Part shown: positions 39,480 to 50,976 of the stretch, piece after piece
Position numbering within the stretch: position 1 is the first letter of the stretch
Layout of the letters: each line of letters starts with the position of its first letter
Assembly (NCBI GenBank): GCA_018907035.1
Contig: JACCIC010000211.1
Location: 263,501 to 327,500 of the forward strand
Direction of reading: 5' to 3'
Origin: Sycobia sp. Sy_11
Lineage: Eukaryota > Arthropoda > Insecta > Hymenoptera > Epichrysomallidae
Length of the DNA stretch: 64,000 nt
The notes under the pieces: model-generated
The model's database searches: none
What the model was told of the DNA's origin: nothing
Seen by the model: only the letters and a program-made list of their open reading frames with translations
Position numbers and translations under genes: made by a program

Positions 39480-40140
39480 TTGAAGACTGGGCCATGTACA
39501 GACGAAGAAAAGACGAAAATGCAGAGATGTGCAAATAACGGAGCGATGGGATGGGGGCAGGCAAAAGGTAAAACACTACCTACAGCCATCGAGCGAGATA
39601 CAGGCGCGTGCTTTAGTTTTAATCTCGGGGGAGCCGGTCGGACGGGCAGGGCGTCGCGCAGGCGGCGGCGGCTTTATGAATAAAAGATGAGCCGTAGTAC
39701 GAGCGCACGGCGAACGGCGTGCGAAGCGCCTTCCCTAATTGCACGGGCCGTTTATACCGCGACCGCGCGAAGGCGGCGGCGCGGGCGTCGGCCAGCCCCC
39801 TTCCCCCCGGCGCCCAACCCTCTCCCATCCAGACCACCGCCGTCCCCGGAACATCTCGGCATCGAGGCCGTGGCGGCGTCACCGGCCAATAATCGCGTTT
39901 TACATTCATCAACGGAGCGTCGCCCTCGCGTCCCCGTCCCTGCGCTCGAAGGAGTGAGCGACGAAGGTCGGAGAATTGGAAGTCGAAGACGTAGCGTCGG
40001 AGCGCGGTCTCGCTTCGTATGCGCGTCCTGCTCGTCGGGGTGGGTCAGGAACGGAGTTGAAGGGGGAGGGGTGCTCGGATTAGAAGTCCGATGTGGGACG
40101 ACACGCGAGGACGAACGACGGGCCGAGGGCGAGGTGTGAT
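39480..40140. other. CpG-rich island
   Basis: Very GC-rich intronic block. The 150-codon plus-strand frame and the opposing 97-codon frame are composition artefacts rich in Arg, Pro and Ala. Candidate regulatory DNA. Confidence 0.4.
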
Positions 40141-40182
40141 TTTCAAGCTCTTAGAGATTACATATACATATACATATACACG

Positions 40183-40225
<43 letters not shown>

Positions 40226-40397
40226 TATCATAAGATCCACTGCAAAGTGAGTTTATAGACGGACGCAGAGCAGACCGGTACGCTCGTATCCGCGCGCGGA
40301 AGCACAGAGGTACCTATAGCTTAATATAAAGTTTCCTCGGTTGCCATATATATGTATATCTATATATTCGGAGCACGTTCGAGGCGTATTCGAGTAT

Positions 40398-40409
<12 letters not shown>

Positions 40410-40450
<41 letters not shown>
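40410..40450. repeat. (TA)n microsatellite
   Basis: About 41 bp of TA preceded by ACAT units. A smaller TA tract lies at 40195-40216. Confidence 0.95.
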
Positions 40451-40452
<2 letters not shown>

Positions 40453-41671
40453 GATATACATCTACCGCGTGGCGCGGACTCGCCGACCCTCTCTGCTCCG
40501 TCTAATTATATCCAATTATTCTCGTGATTGAGACGAGGGCGTCGGGGTTGCGGGGGGGGGGGGGTATGAGATGGAAGGGTTGGCGGCGAAGAATTATTAT
40601 TTCGATATAGGAGCGCGCGGAAACGGATAAATCGTCCCTGATTGCGGGTTAGCGAGCGCGCAGTTTGGCCGAGTTCGGTGCCAAAAGTGTATGACAGCTA
40701 TAGGGGGAGTAAAGAGCAACTTATTGAAAATGAAGAATTAAAGCTTTTTAAAGGTGTTTTAAAGTTTTCCATTTATTTGTTGGATAATGAATATTTATAC
40801 AGCTAATATATAAGAATAATATGAATATCGTTAGTTTTAAATTTGTCTCTACTTTTTACTGATGAATATTTTTAATGATAAAAATTTTTTTAATGTTACA
40901 TATAATTATTTAGAACTATTTTCACATCGATTGGAAAATTTTGTCTTTTATAATTTCATTCACAATTCATACCCATATTACCTATGGAATAGTTGATTTT
41001 TAATTTTCAATTTCATTAAAGGCATTTAACAGTAAAAGACGAATAATTGCAAGAATTTAATATATATATTGCTAAACGCTGTAAGATTTTTATCAAGCAG
41101 GGATGCGTGCATTTAGGAAAAAAAAATTAACAAATAATATAAGGAAGTAATGAAGTATATTGTAAGTTTCTATTCGAATTTATTTTACATTTTTCCAAAG
41201 TTTTTCAAATTTTTCATAGATAAATAACTTTGAAGACGTAATGTATCTTTGTAACTGGAGGTAAGAGTTTTTTCAAAGTCAAGGAAAAAGTTTCGTTAAT
41301 CATTCACATAATTCGGTTTAATTTAAAAATCATATGCGGATACTTTGCTAAAAGATTTTTAATCTAGAATCTTGAAACTTCCGAAGTAAATTTGGCTTTT
41401 CCATTTTCTTGATTTGTGAACGCAAATTCGCATAATTTAAACAATTTTTCGTAGACATATAAGAGAACTAATATCTGCTAATAATTTTGATTATCATTCA
41501 ATTTTTGTATAGAATTGTAAAAATATTAGGCTTATAAACTTTTTAACTGAAAATTAAATAATTGATGAGTAACTTATAGTTAATAAACAACGAATTTTTT
41601 ACTTATTATACAGTTATTGATACGATGACGAAAAATCTCATGTAATGTCAGTAGGAATTCAACCAACAAAC

Positions 41672-41714
<43 letters not shown>
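41672..41714. repeat. (AAT)n microsatellite
   Basis: About 14 AAT units. Confidence 0.95.
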
Positions 41715-41716
<2 letters not shown>

Positions 41717-42054
41717 CAGCAAATTAAATATGAAAGGAAACATTTAATGCAATTGGGGGTCAGCAGATATAATTACTCTAGCGAAATCGCAGCTTCTGAA
41801 TTCTCAACGCAATAATTGATTCTCTATCGCTGCGGGAGAGAAATGAAGTGAGCAGATGATAAGATCAATTGAAGACTTGCTGGAAAATAGATAGAGTGAG
41901 AGTGAGAGAGAAAGAGATATTGGGAGAGCGCACATTCTTCGGTAATTACTTGGCAGGGCAAGGCCACACTGGGTACGCTATATTCACTTTGAACATTAAG
42001 GAAATCTCTACGACCCCTAGATATGCAATTTTGTAGAAAGCGGCAAAGACATTC

Positions 42055-42058
<4 letters not shown>

Positions 42059-42101
<43 letters not shown>
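42059..42101. repeat. (TA)n microsatellite
   Basis: 43 bp of pure TA. Confidence 0.97.
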
Positions 42102-42103
<2 letters not shown>

Positions 42104-43793
42104 AAATTTCCAAAAGCTATTTAATGTAACTATAATAGAAGATTTCAGAATGAATCCATCGGCATGGACAATTGTTTTAGCATAAACTAAAAAAAATTTA
42201 ATTATGCAATTGGCAAACTAGTTCTGTATAATAAACTATACAATTGTATTTTGGCTCGAAATATAATTTTTTTTCAGAATCTGGAAATAGAATGCGTAAA
42301 AAATGAATATGTAATAAAAAGTCTACATTAGTTTTCTTACCAATCACAAGAAATTTTTCATTATTGTAACGATTAGAATATAAATCCAAAATCTATTATC
42401 TCAATATCAATAACGCTATATTATTTTATTCAATATTAAAAAATAATTTTTTATAATTTATTCAATATTCAATCTAAAGATAAATTATATTATAAATCAT
42501 TAAATTTAAAGATAAATTAAAAGATTATATTAATATTAATTATGATATAGTGAATTCCGTCACTGAGAAGTTTTCAATAGAATAATATGTAAAAAAATAT
42601 ATAAGTATAAATTGGTGCTTTCAAACGCAAAAAATATGGCGTACAAGTACATGCAAAATTTCAATTCCCATCCAACTATCCTAACGGCAAAGTTAAGCAC
42701 AGTTTAAGCGGATCTTTTCGCTCAAGTAAAAACTGCCCATCGAGGCTTAAAACCGAAATCACTCGCATCCCCTCGCCCCAGCCCCGCCACTAGAACAACG
42801 TAAAACAAAGTTGATCGGCTGCACTAACCGCGCTCACGGGCCTCGAAACTCTTTAACCCCCCACCCCTCACCGGCACCATCCGCCCCCTCTACACACGAG
42901 AGCGACCGCGAAAACTTGCCATCGAGTTCCGAGCCGTACAGCCTCCCCGCCGAAACTTATGGGGTGAGCGGTAGGGGGTGAAGGACAATATAATGACCGA
43001 GGCATTGAAGCGCGCTCGGCCTCTCTCCGCGGCGCTATACTCGCGCGCGTGGCGGGGCGAAGCGGGGGAGGGGGAAGCTGCGCCTTCTCCGCGTAATTGA
43101 AGCTATAAACAATCTTGACGGTTTTGTGGTGCTGCTCGCCCTCCTCCCTCACCATCCTCCTTCTTCCCATGCCGTATAGATAGGCTAGACTGTACGAGGA
43201 ACGTTAAGCGTGTTCATCGTTTGTTTTTTCTTTTTTTTTTTTTTTTTTTTGCAGCTACGAAGTTATCCCCGCCCACTGGTCTAATTATACATAAGTACGC
43301 GATGCGATCGTTACGCTGCCTTACCAGACACGGGCTCGAACTACTCACGAAGAGAGCTATAAGCGGAAAAATTTACGGATCGAATAAAAGCCGATTTTTT
43401 CCTTTTCGCTCGTATAGGTGACGGGGCATCGTTCGTAAAACCGATGGTCCCCGGGGATAAGACTTTCTTCTTTTTTTTCTTTCTCGCGCCCAGCGAAAAT
43501 CCGGCGTGTAATGCAGTAGCGCGCGAACTCGAGGGGCCGACGGACGGGTGAACGGGATTGCGCGATTCAATCCGGGAGCGGGCAAAGCGCATAAGAATCT
43601 CGAAAGTCCGACGCACGACGTATGTGCGCATGTGGAGACGAAGGTGAGAAGCTTGCCGAGTCGAGCGAAGATGTGTGGGGGTGGTGGGAGGGGGTTACGT
43701 CGAGGAACACGGAGCGACAGGGGGTGGGGAGGGATCGTAATACCTCGACGAAAAAACGCGCGCGAAACGGGAGCGTCACGCCCGTATATGTAT

Positions 43794-43794
<1 letters not shown>

Positions 43795-43831
<37 letters not shown>
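43795..43831. repeat. (TG)n microsatellite
   Basis: 37 bp of TG. Confidence 0.95.
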
Positions 43832-43833
<2 letters not shown>

Positions 43834-44013
43834 CTGTGCGAAACAAAGTGACTGGGTGAAATTTAGAAGAAGGCGCTCGGGCACGGCGCGGCGTGACGTC
43901 GACCCGGCGCCAGCGACGGCGTGGAATCCTTTAGTCAGCCTCTTCTCTCGTTCTCACATGCTTCTTGCCCTCGGTGAGCGCGCGCGCTGTTTTATAAGAA
44001 ACCGATGCTTTCG

Positions 44014-44018
<5 letters not shown>

Positions 44019-44066
<48 letters not shown>
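44019..44066. repeat. (GA)n microsatellite
   Basis: 48 bp of GA. Confidence 0.97.
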
Positions 44067-44069
<3 letters not shown>

Positions 44070-44959
44070 TTGACTTCGAGACTCAACGAGCTTTTGCGTG
44101 TCTTCTTCCTTGCCCTTCCGTTTTCTACTTTATTTTACTCGTATTTTACACTGCTCTATTCGTACACGTAATTGTTTCGTTCCTGAAGCTTAAATTTCTC
44201 ACTCGCTCGCGTGGGGATTTTTATACTTGCGATGGATGCTTTTACCGTTTGGATAGAAATTATTTGAATTCTTCTTGAAATTTTGCCCTTCAATTTTGCT
44301 TCTTCTTGAAACTTCTTTTAGTATCTGTGTATTTACATTTCTGTGAAAAATAACATGCAGTTCCCATAAAAGTTATCAAACGCAGCTTATATTATAACTG
44401 TAAAATTGTCGGTTTTGATTATAAAAATAAGTAAATAGATGCAGAGACTTGCTCTACATTTTTCAGTACGAAATATTAATGGGCGAAACGTTAGATTACA
44501 GACATCAGATTCAACTTGTTTATGCCTGATAATATATTAAAATTAAGTAATAATTTAAAAAATATGTTTCTGCGATAAATATTATATAGTCTTAAAACAT
44601 TTTTAATTAAAGTACCAATTTTTTGTAAAAACTTTTCATAATTTTGAATTCATATGAAATACCCAAGAATGGATAGTGAGACTGCTATTAAAAATGTATT
44701 ATACAATTTTTGTATAAAGCTAAAGCTGAAGACTTTGAAAAATGAATTTTTAATTTTCCAAAGGCCTTGCGAAAAGTAACATAAACCCATTGGTATATAT
44801 GAAATTGCATTATTTTACATTAGTTGACGTGAATTTGTGGAAAAAGATCGATAATAAATAAATTCTAAAAATTGAAATGAACGGATTTCTTAAACTCGAA
44901 ATTTATTACTATTTACTGGGGTTAATCCTGGATTTTAACAAACACACGTATACCTTTGT

Positions 44960-45638
44960 GCTTATGCCGCGCGAAATGGCCAGTGGCCCGTCTCTAAAAT
45001 CCCGTCTCAACTCAATGATTCAACAATGTTCTTCCACCTTTCTCCCACCCCTTCCGCCTCCCCCCCCCGACGTTTCATTACCCGAAAAGCCCAACGCCAC
45101 GCGCGCGGTTGTCTAAGCCACCGTTACCCAAATATTCAGCGAAACGGTTACGGCCCTTGTAACCGTTAGCGCCCCCGCCCCGCGGTTAACCCTCCGAGCG
45201 CCATAAACCCTCGAGGGCAAAAAAGGCCTCCCTCGTACTAACCCCCTCCCCACCCGTGCTGCTCACATCGCAGGGGCACGCGGCTCTATTAAATTAGATG
45301 GGGAGGCGTTGCAGGACCCTCGCCCCCTCCCCTCAACCCCGCCCCACCTCCAGCCATGCACTATCCGTCTAACGATGAGGGAGTAGGGGATGAGGGGGGG
45401 GGGTGAGTTTCGCGGACCGAGCTCCGAGCTCATCATCGGCGAGCCCGAGGACCATTCGGTTACATCCCCTCCCCCCTCGCGCTCACCTCGACTCACCCAC
45501 CCCATTCTCGCATGTCATTGTCTGCGCGGTAATGGAATGTATTAATATCGGAGAGAGCAGCCGTCGAAGCCGTTTTCCCGTCCTCGGCGCGCGCGTGCAT
45601 ACACGCACACGCATACATACGTACATATATATACATAC

Positions 45639-45685
<47 letters not shown>

Positions 45686-46250
45686 CATACATATATATAC
45701 ATATATATAGACACACATCGCGAGTTCCACGTCCCAAGCTGCAAGGGCCTGTAGAGGCGAACGGACGGCAGGCAGCTATTCTCTCTCTCTCTCTCTCACT
45801 TACTCTCTCTCTCCCGTGGGAGAGAAACGCGGCGCGCGGGAGGCAGAGAGCGAGAGAGGCTCATAAAGTGCGCCGTGTACAGCGGCGCTGCGCGCGCCTC
45901 GGGTACACGGGCCGCATTAATACTTAACTGCCTCCCCTAACCCCTCACCCCACCCACCAGCCGTGCAACGGCTCGCCGCGGCGAATCCGCCGTTTTGCAT
46001 TCATTTTTGAGTCGGCGCAACCCGGACGATAGCGGGGGGACGGCGCACGGGTATCTAAGCCAAACCCCATCTATTCCACGCCTATGCGACCCCCTCCCTC
46101 CTCCGTTTACTCCGGTCTCGGAGCTGCCGAATTAGTAAGTATTTATGCCTGTAATTTGGGGCATTACGGGGCTCCCGGGCTGCCGAGCCGCTTCCTCGCC
46201 ACAGTTATTAATGTAGAAAAGTCGCGAGGGGGGGGGGGCTTTTAAATTTT
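44960..46250. other. C-rich/CpG-rich island
   Basis: C-rich on the plus strand with homopolymer C or G runs (45060-45068, 45395-45403, 46209-46219), a compound ACAT/TA repeat and a short CT repeat (45781-45796). No coding similarity. Confidence 0.4.
45600..45716. repeat. compound AC-ACAT-TA microsatellite
   Basis: About 117 bp of interleaved ACAT and TA units; produces Ile-Tyr-His frames on both strands. Confidence 0.93.
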
Positions 46251-46680
46251 TGTGCTTTAGAAGGTTGGAGCTATAACTGGGGTGTGGGAGTACTGGCAAA
46301 TCTTTTCCTCGAGCTCTCCGATTGACGAGATCACGGGAAGGGGCGAGAATCTGATAAAACGAGAGGAAAAATAACGAGCTTCGGTGAAATCACATTCAGT
46401 GGTGTTGTTGTCGTTGTACGTAGTTCGAACTATTATATGTGATGATTCGATTTTCTTTATTCGAAATCTTATACTAAACAAATACAAGGAAAAATGGGGT
46501 TCTTATGTTGAATACGGTAAAATGAAATTGACAACAAAAAATAAGTTCTTAATTTACCGTACTTCATTTCGACCTCTCCAAATCAATACAAAAGTACAAA
46601 TGAATAAATTAAATATTCAAATAATGTATTCACCATTCTAAGCGAGAACCGAAATATAATAAGCCATATAGTCCGCGAAG

Positions 46681-46684
<4 letters not shown>

Positions 46685-46736
<52 letters not shown>
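46685..46736. repeat. (CT)n microsatellite
   Basis: 52 bp of CT. Confidence 0.97.
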
Positions 46737-46744
<8 letters not shown>

Positions 46745-47079
46745 CCGCCAAGCAATCAGAATCCAATTAATTATATAGAATAGAAGATAATTGCTTTTAA
46801 ATAATTCAAACCGTATAATGGGAGCGAGGGTTGGAGGAAATGTGGTTTTCATTATTTCCAAGTCATCCTTTATTACATCAAGAGCGATGTGCTCTCTGCG
46901 TTTGTTCGATGAATATTTATATTCGCTGCGTGCTTTAGTATATATAGTTCAAATTTCAATTTCCTTTTCACGTCTCCGACAGTGCGATGTACTGCGCTAA
47001 TTATTATCATTTTAACGTCGAATTTCGTTCGTTGATTTTTGTCCCAAAACAATGATTGTAGCCGTGTTTTAAAGATGTC

Positions 47080-47930
47080 CTCCCGATTGCGTCCCCGCAC
47101 ATTGTTCCCCACAAAAAGGCCAAGCACTAAAGAGGATAAATAAATCTCCGATCGATTTCCCGGCAATTCCGCGAGGCCCCTCCTCCTTCCCTGAGAATTT
47201 CGGAAAGGCCCGTAAATTCGTTACGCCAAACTATACGTGTATTATAAAGTGTGGATGGGGCGTGAGGTGGGGGGGGGGGTGGTAGGCAAATCCCGCGATT
47301 AAAGCGACCAGCCCCCGCGCGCAACCTCTCGCTCCCATACTATCTCGGCCTCGCGCGCTCCCAAGGGATTCCATTATTCAGCGGAGCAATTAATAAGCGA
47401 TTACTTATTCGAGGAAGGCCGGTCTTATCCGGGATTTTATATACGCGCCCCGTATGCGGACCGACAGAGTGCGAGAGAGATATAGAGGGAGGGAGAGAGA
47501 GAGAGAGAGAGAGATAGATAGAGAAGGGTCGACGTATTAGACGGGGCCGTGTTGCGTTGGGTGGAAGAGGGCGAGGCGGGGGCGAATGATGCATCGCGCG
47601 CCGCGCGGGACCTCGTCGCGTCCCGTCGCTCGGCGTCCTGCGACCCTGTAGTACACCCGGCTTCGGACTCGCGCATCGCTCCGCGAGAGCAGCTCTGTAT
47701 CGACGTGCGGGTGGTTGGAGATACCTGGGCGGCGGCGCTGCGCGGGGAGAGGGTGTCTCTGATCCGGTAATGGGCGGATTTAACGAACTTGCCTCCTGGA
47801 GGGGGCGGGATGAGACCGGCGGAGAAGCGTTAGCTTGAGGAGCGCGAGGCGCTTTTTCGACGTCCAACGGTCCATGGGAGCTCGTAAATTATATGTGGAG
47901 TAGGAGGGGGGGGAGAGGCTTAGGTGATTG
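47080..47930. other. CpG-rich island
   Basis: GC-rich block with an 11-bp G run (about 47269-47279) and a short GA repeat (about 47495-47513). Open frames on both strands lack recognisable domains. Confidence 0.4.
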
Positions 47931-47954
47931 GTTTTCATTAACGAGCGTCTTGCC

Positions 47955-47957
<3 letters not shown>

Positions 47958-48003
<46 letters not shown>

Positions 48004-48042
48004 GTACGTACATATGTATGTATGTATGTATGTACGTATATA
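47958..48042. repeat. compound AC-TA-TATG microsatellite
   Basis: AC repeat (47958-47986), TA repeat (to about 48003), then TATG units (48012-48034). Confidence 0.95.
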
Positions 48043-48186
48043 GAAGGCAACTACGCCGCTATTAGCGATGGAACAAGTGTTAGATTCAATGAGCGAGTTG
48101 TCTGCTCATATTATTCCAAAGATCATAAATTCTCGAATGCAAATAAGAAGAAAGTAATGACTGTTTTAAGTTGATGCCATATTCAT

Positions 48187-48230
48187 TTATTATTGTTGTT
48201 ATTATTATTCTCATCATCATTATCATTATC

Positions 48231-48326
<96 letters not shown>

Positions 48327-48327
48327 T
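48187..48327. repeat. (TTA)n tract with TCA variants, about 140 bp
   Basis: Mixed TTA/TCA units from 48187, becoming about 29 perfect TTA units at 48240-48327. It is the longest trinucleotide repeat in the window. The poly-Leu frame across it is an artefact. Confidence 0.97.
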
Positions 48328-48635
48328 CACAACGAAATTTCTAAAAATTATTTCCCATACTTTATTATGAGGTCGATCATGTATACTCAAAAAAATATGT
48401 CCTCTCACGAGTAACAAAAATAACAAGACCTATGCTACTAAGCAAGACCCGCACGTACGTGAAATACCAACACTAAGCATATCTTTGGAATGCGATAGAT
48501 TCGCGTGAGAATAGCTTTTTTATTTCGCTAAAATAATTCAAGGATAATCATAGAGGAAGTAAGCGTGCACTCGCTCGTAATGCTAAACGTAACATTTTTC
48601 ATGGAAAGAATTTATGACAAATTTTATTTCACGCG

Positions 48636-48700
48636 CATCTGGATATCTCATCTGTATATCTCATCTGTATATCTGTCTATATGATCTGTATATCTGTTTT
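48636..48700. repeat. short minisatellite, unit about 13 bp
   Basis: Four to five imperfect copies of a unit like tcatctgtatatc, with degenerate copies at both ends. Confidence 0.85.
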
Positions 48701-50287
48701 GCAGATTGACAAAGAAGCTTTAATAAATAAATCAAAATCAAAGACTTCCTAGTCGTTTGTCGTTCGACTGTTCTGCTAGATCGATGGTATTATGTGTTTG
48801 CACTTGTTTTTACGATGGTGAAAATATATTAGAGAACACGATTAACGTTCTTAGTTCGCTTGAGCGAAAGAATCAGCAGGGCAGAATCATGGACTCTCCC
48901 ACTTGGTCAGTGCGATGGAACATTCCGCGTTTTCTTTCCAGAGGTTTCTATTATCGTAATGTTCAACATCGGTATTAGGCCGCCGATTTCATTCACTAAA
49001 CTATCTGGCATGAGAATTCAGTCGGTTATTTACGATAAAATATACATTGAAAGGAACAAGATTTAGTTGCAAAAGGAACAGGGGAATTCTGAAGCAACTG
49101 CTCGAATAATAATTCTTGATCTGTTTAGAATAATGGGGCGTTCTATAGTTGTATAGAGAGGGCGTGTATATTAAAAGGAATAATAATAATGTATGGGATC
49201 AAAATAAAAGGTTATGCAGTATCAGTTCTCATATGTAACGGCTATATTTAATAGTCTCGTTATTTAATACTAATTGTATTCAATATTTAAGTCATGCGAT
49301 TAAATATTGAATCTTGATTGAATGGACTTAGAATTTTCAATGAAAGTATTCTGTACTTATAATTGACTATGACTTCCAGTTTAATATCTGAACCGATAAA
49401 TAATAGGATATTTCGTTATTATGATTCAAGTATAGTATTTACGATAATCTAATATTCAAAATATTTACATCTTGTTTATTACATTGCAATTCATTATATT
49501 TCATCTATGATCTTATTTATGCAGACATTTTATAAAGGATATCTGATCTTGCATGAAACTTATTATTTATTATTACAGATTTGAATAAAAAAGGCAGTTC
49601 TAAAAATTTTTTTGTTATTGATCCACTGCTGGAGGACATCAGAGCGTTGCCGCCAATTTTTAATTTCAAATAATGTAATAGAAAAAATTTCTTGGCGCTA
49701 TGTTCCACAATTTAAAGAACTAGGTCTCTTCATGAAATCAAACATACACAAAGATAGCCAGGAATGTTTCACGTTTCATTAGCTACCCGCAATAGCACAT
49801 CATCTTGGTCCGATCGAAATGTCGCCTAATCAATATCAGCCTATTTGGGGATAAAGAGCTTAGTTATGATATCCGGGACTTGGATAATTAGTAATAGTAA
49901 TTGCTCAATTAGACATAGTTTAAAGAATTACACCTCCGGTTAAAATTGAAACCAAATAGCGATAGGCTGTGGGTTATTTCTTCGAATGTAGAATGCTTCC
50001 GTATTTTCATCCATGCTTTGATATTCTTAGATTTTTTATTATTTGGATCATATGTTTTTCTACTATCAATTAGATTTCAATTACTGATTTTACAATCACC
50101 CGAGTTAAATTAATAGTGAGGGCGTATATTTATACGAAATTAACTCAAGGAATCAGTCCTTCGTTATTTTTGAGTCTCCTCGATAATGAAAAGACGTTTT
50201 CCTATGATATAATGCTCCATATCTATACTACTTCGAAAATGTCTGTTCCCAAAATTGAATCTTGCATGAATTGGGAGAAACACTTAT

Positions 50288-50291
<4 letters not shown>

Positions 50292-50339
<48 letters not shown>
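50292..50339. repeat. (TA)n microsatellite
   Basis: 48 bp of pure TA. Confidence 0.97.
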
Positions 50340-50341
<2 letters not shown>

Positions 50342-50695
50342 CGAAACAAATAGTTTATTATTACATTTTTTTAATATACATGCAGGGCACTTAATCCGAA
50401 ATAATTGAGCAGACGTATTTGCTACTGTCAGTTGTCGATAAACATAATATCTCGATTAAGTAGCGTCCCTGGACATTTCTCTTGTTGAGATTATCTAGAC
50501 TATTCATTATCTTTCCATTTAGTCTAACAGCGTTCATTACGATACGCGCACGTCTCTTTCACATCTATAATAATCCGCTGACCATCATGCACAAACGCGA
50601 TGTATTAAGCACAGCGAGGTCTTGCGCAAATCACGCGAAAATTAACAATCCATTACGAGGATGTACCCTGCACGGCTTTGTGAATATGAAATTAG

Positions 50696-50746
<51 letters not shown>
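50696..50746. repeat. (CT)n close to the exon 2 splice donor
   Basis: 51 bp of CT with one A interruption, 36 bp from the exon 2 boundary on the intron side. It reads GA in the Ddr transcript. Confidence 0.95.
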
Positions 50747-50751
<5 letters not shown>

Positions 50752-50782
50752 GCTATATATATAGTAACAGTTCATTACTCAC

Positions 50783-50888
50783 CGTGCCTCGTGCGGGCCC
50801 ACGTTGTCGCTGTCGAAGCTCGAGCTGGCGGTGATGTCTGAGTCTGGTATAGCGCCGGTTTGCATGCCCAGAGGCGCGATGCATTGAG
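50783..50888 (-). CDS. Ddr: Ddr coding exon 2: N-terminal part of discoidin domain
   Basis: 106 bp (2 + 34 codons + 2), residues about 40-75. The acceptor is ttatgcccgcag and the donor gtgagtaatg, both close to consensus. The sequence starts QCIAPLGMQTGAIPDSD, then ITASSSF. This is the hallmark N-terminus of the DDR discoidin (F5/F8 type C) domain, whose vertebrate members read C-x-x-PLGM-x-x-x-x-IPD-x-DITASS. Cys42 is the first cysteine of the domain and should pair with Cys198 near its end (known family disulphide). The exon ends in the split Arg75 codon and joins exon 3 in frame. Where vertebrate DDRs have a collagen-contacting Trp after ITASSx, this protein has Phe64. A (CT)n tract lies 36 bp beyond the donor, at 50696-50746. 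Confidence 0.95.
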
Positions 50889-50924
50889 CTGCGGGCATAA
50901 AGCAAAGATACGTGGTTAAATGGG

Positions 50925-50931
<7 letters not shown>

Positions 50932-50975
<44 letters not shown>
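50932..50975. repeat. (TA)n just upstream of exon 2 acceptor
   Basis: About 40 bp of TA lying 44 bp upstream, in transcript order, of the exon 2 acceptor at 50889. Confidence 0.95.

Positions 50976-50976
<1 letters not shown>

Larger units (their letters stand above)
40720..42640. other. AT-rich intron DNA
   Basis: About 1.9 kb AT-rich, holding the AAT repeat and one TA tract. No coding similarity. Confidence 0.6.
42650..44110. other. CpG-rich island with TG and GA repeats
   Basis: GC-rich block containing a 20-T run followed by gcag (43231-43254), a TG repeat (43795-43831) and a GA repeat (44019-44066). No supportable exon on either strand. Confidence 0.4.
35816..50782 (-). other. Ddr: Ddr intron 2 (14,967 bp, phase 2)
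   Basis: Bounded by gtgagtaatg and ttttcgcag. It interrupts the discoidin domain inside the Arg75 codon. Contents run from AT-rich DNA (35,880-37,130, 40,720-42,640, 44,280-44,950, 48,050-50,700) to GC/CpG-rich islands (37,240-38,290, 39,480-40,140, 42,650-44,110, 44,960-46,250, 47,080-47,930). It includes an 82-bp GA tract and a long TTA repeat. No nested gene recognised. Confidence 0.85.

Noticed and set aside
43300..43440. tRNA B-box-like gttcgagcccg on the minus strand near 43330
   Set aside because: No A box, cloverleaf or acceptor stem could be drawn around it.
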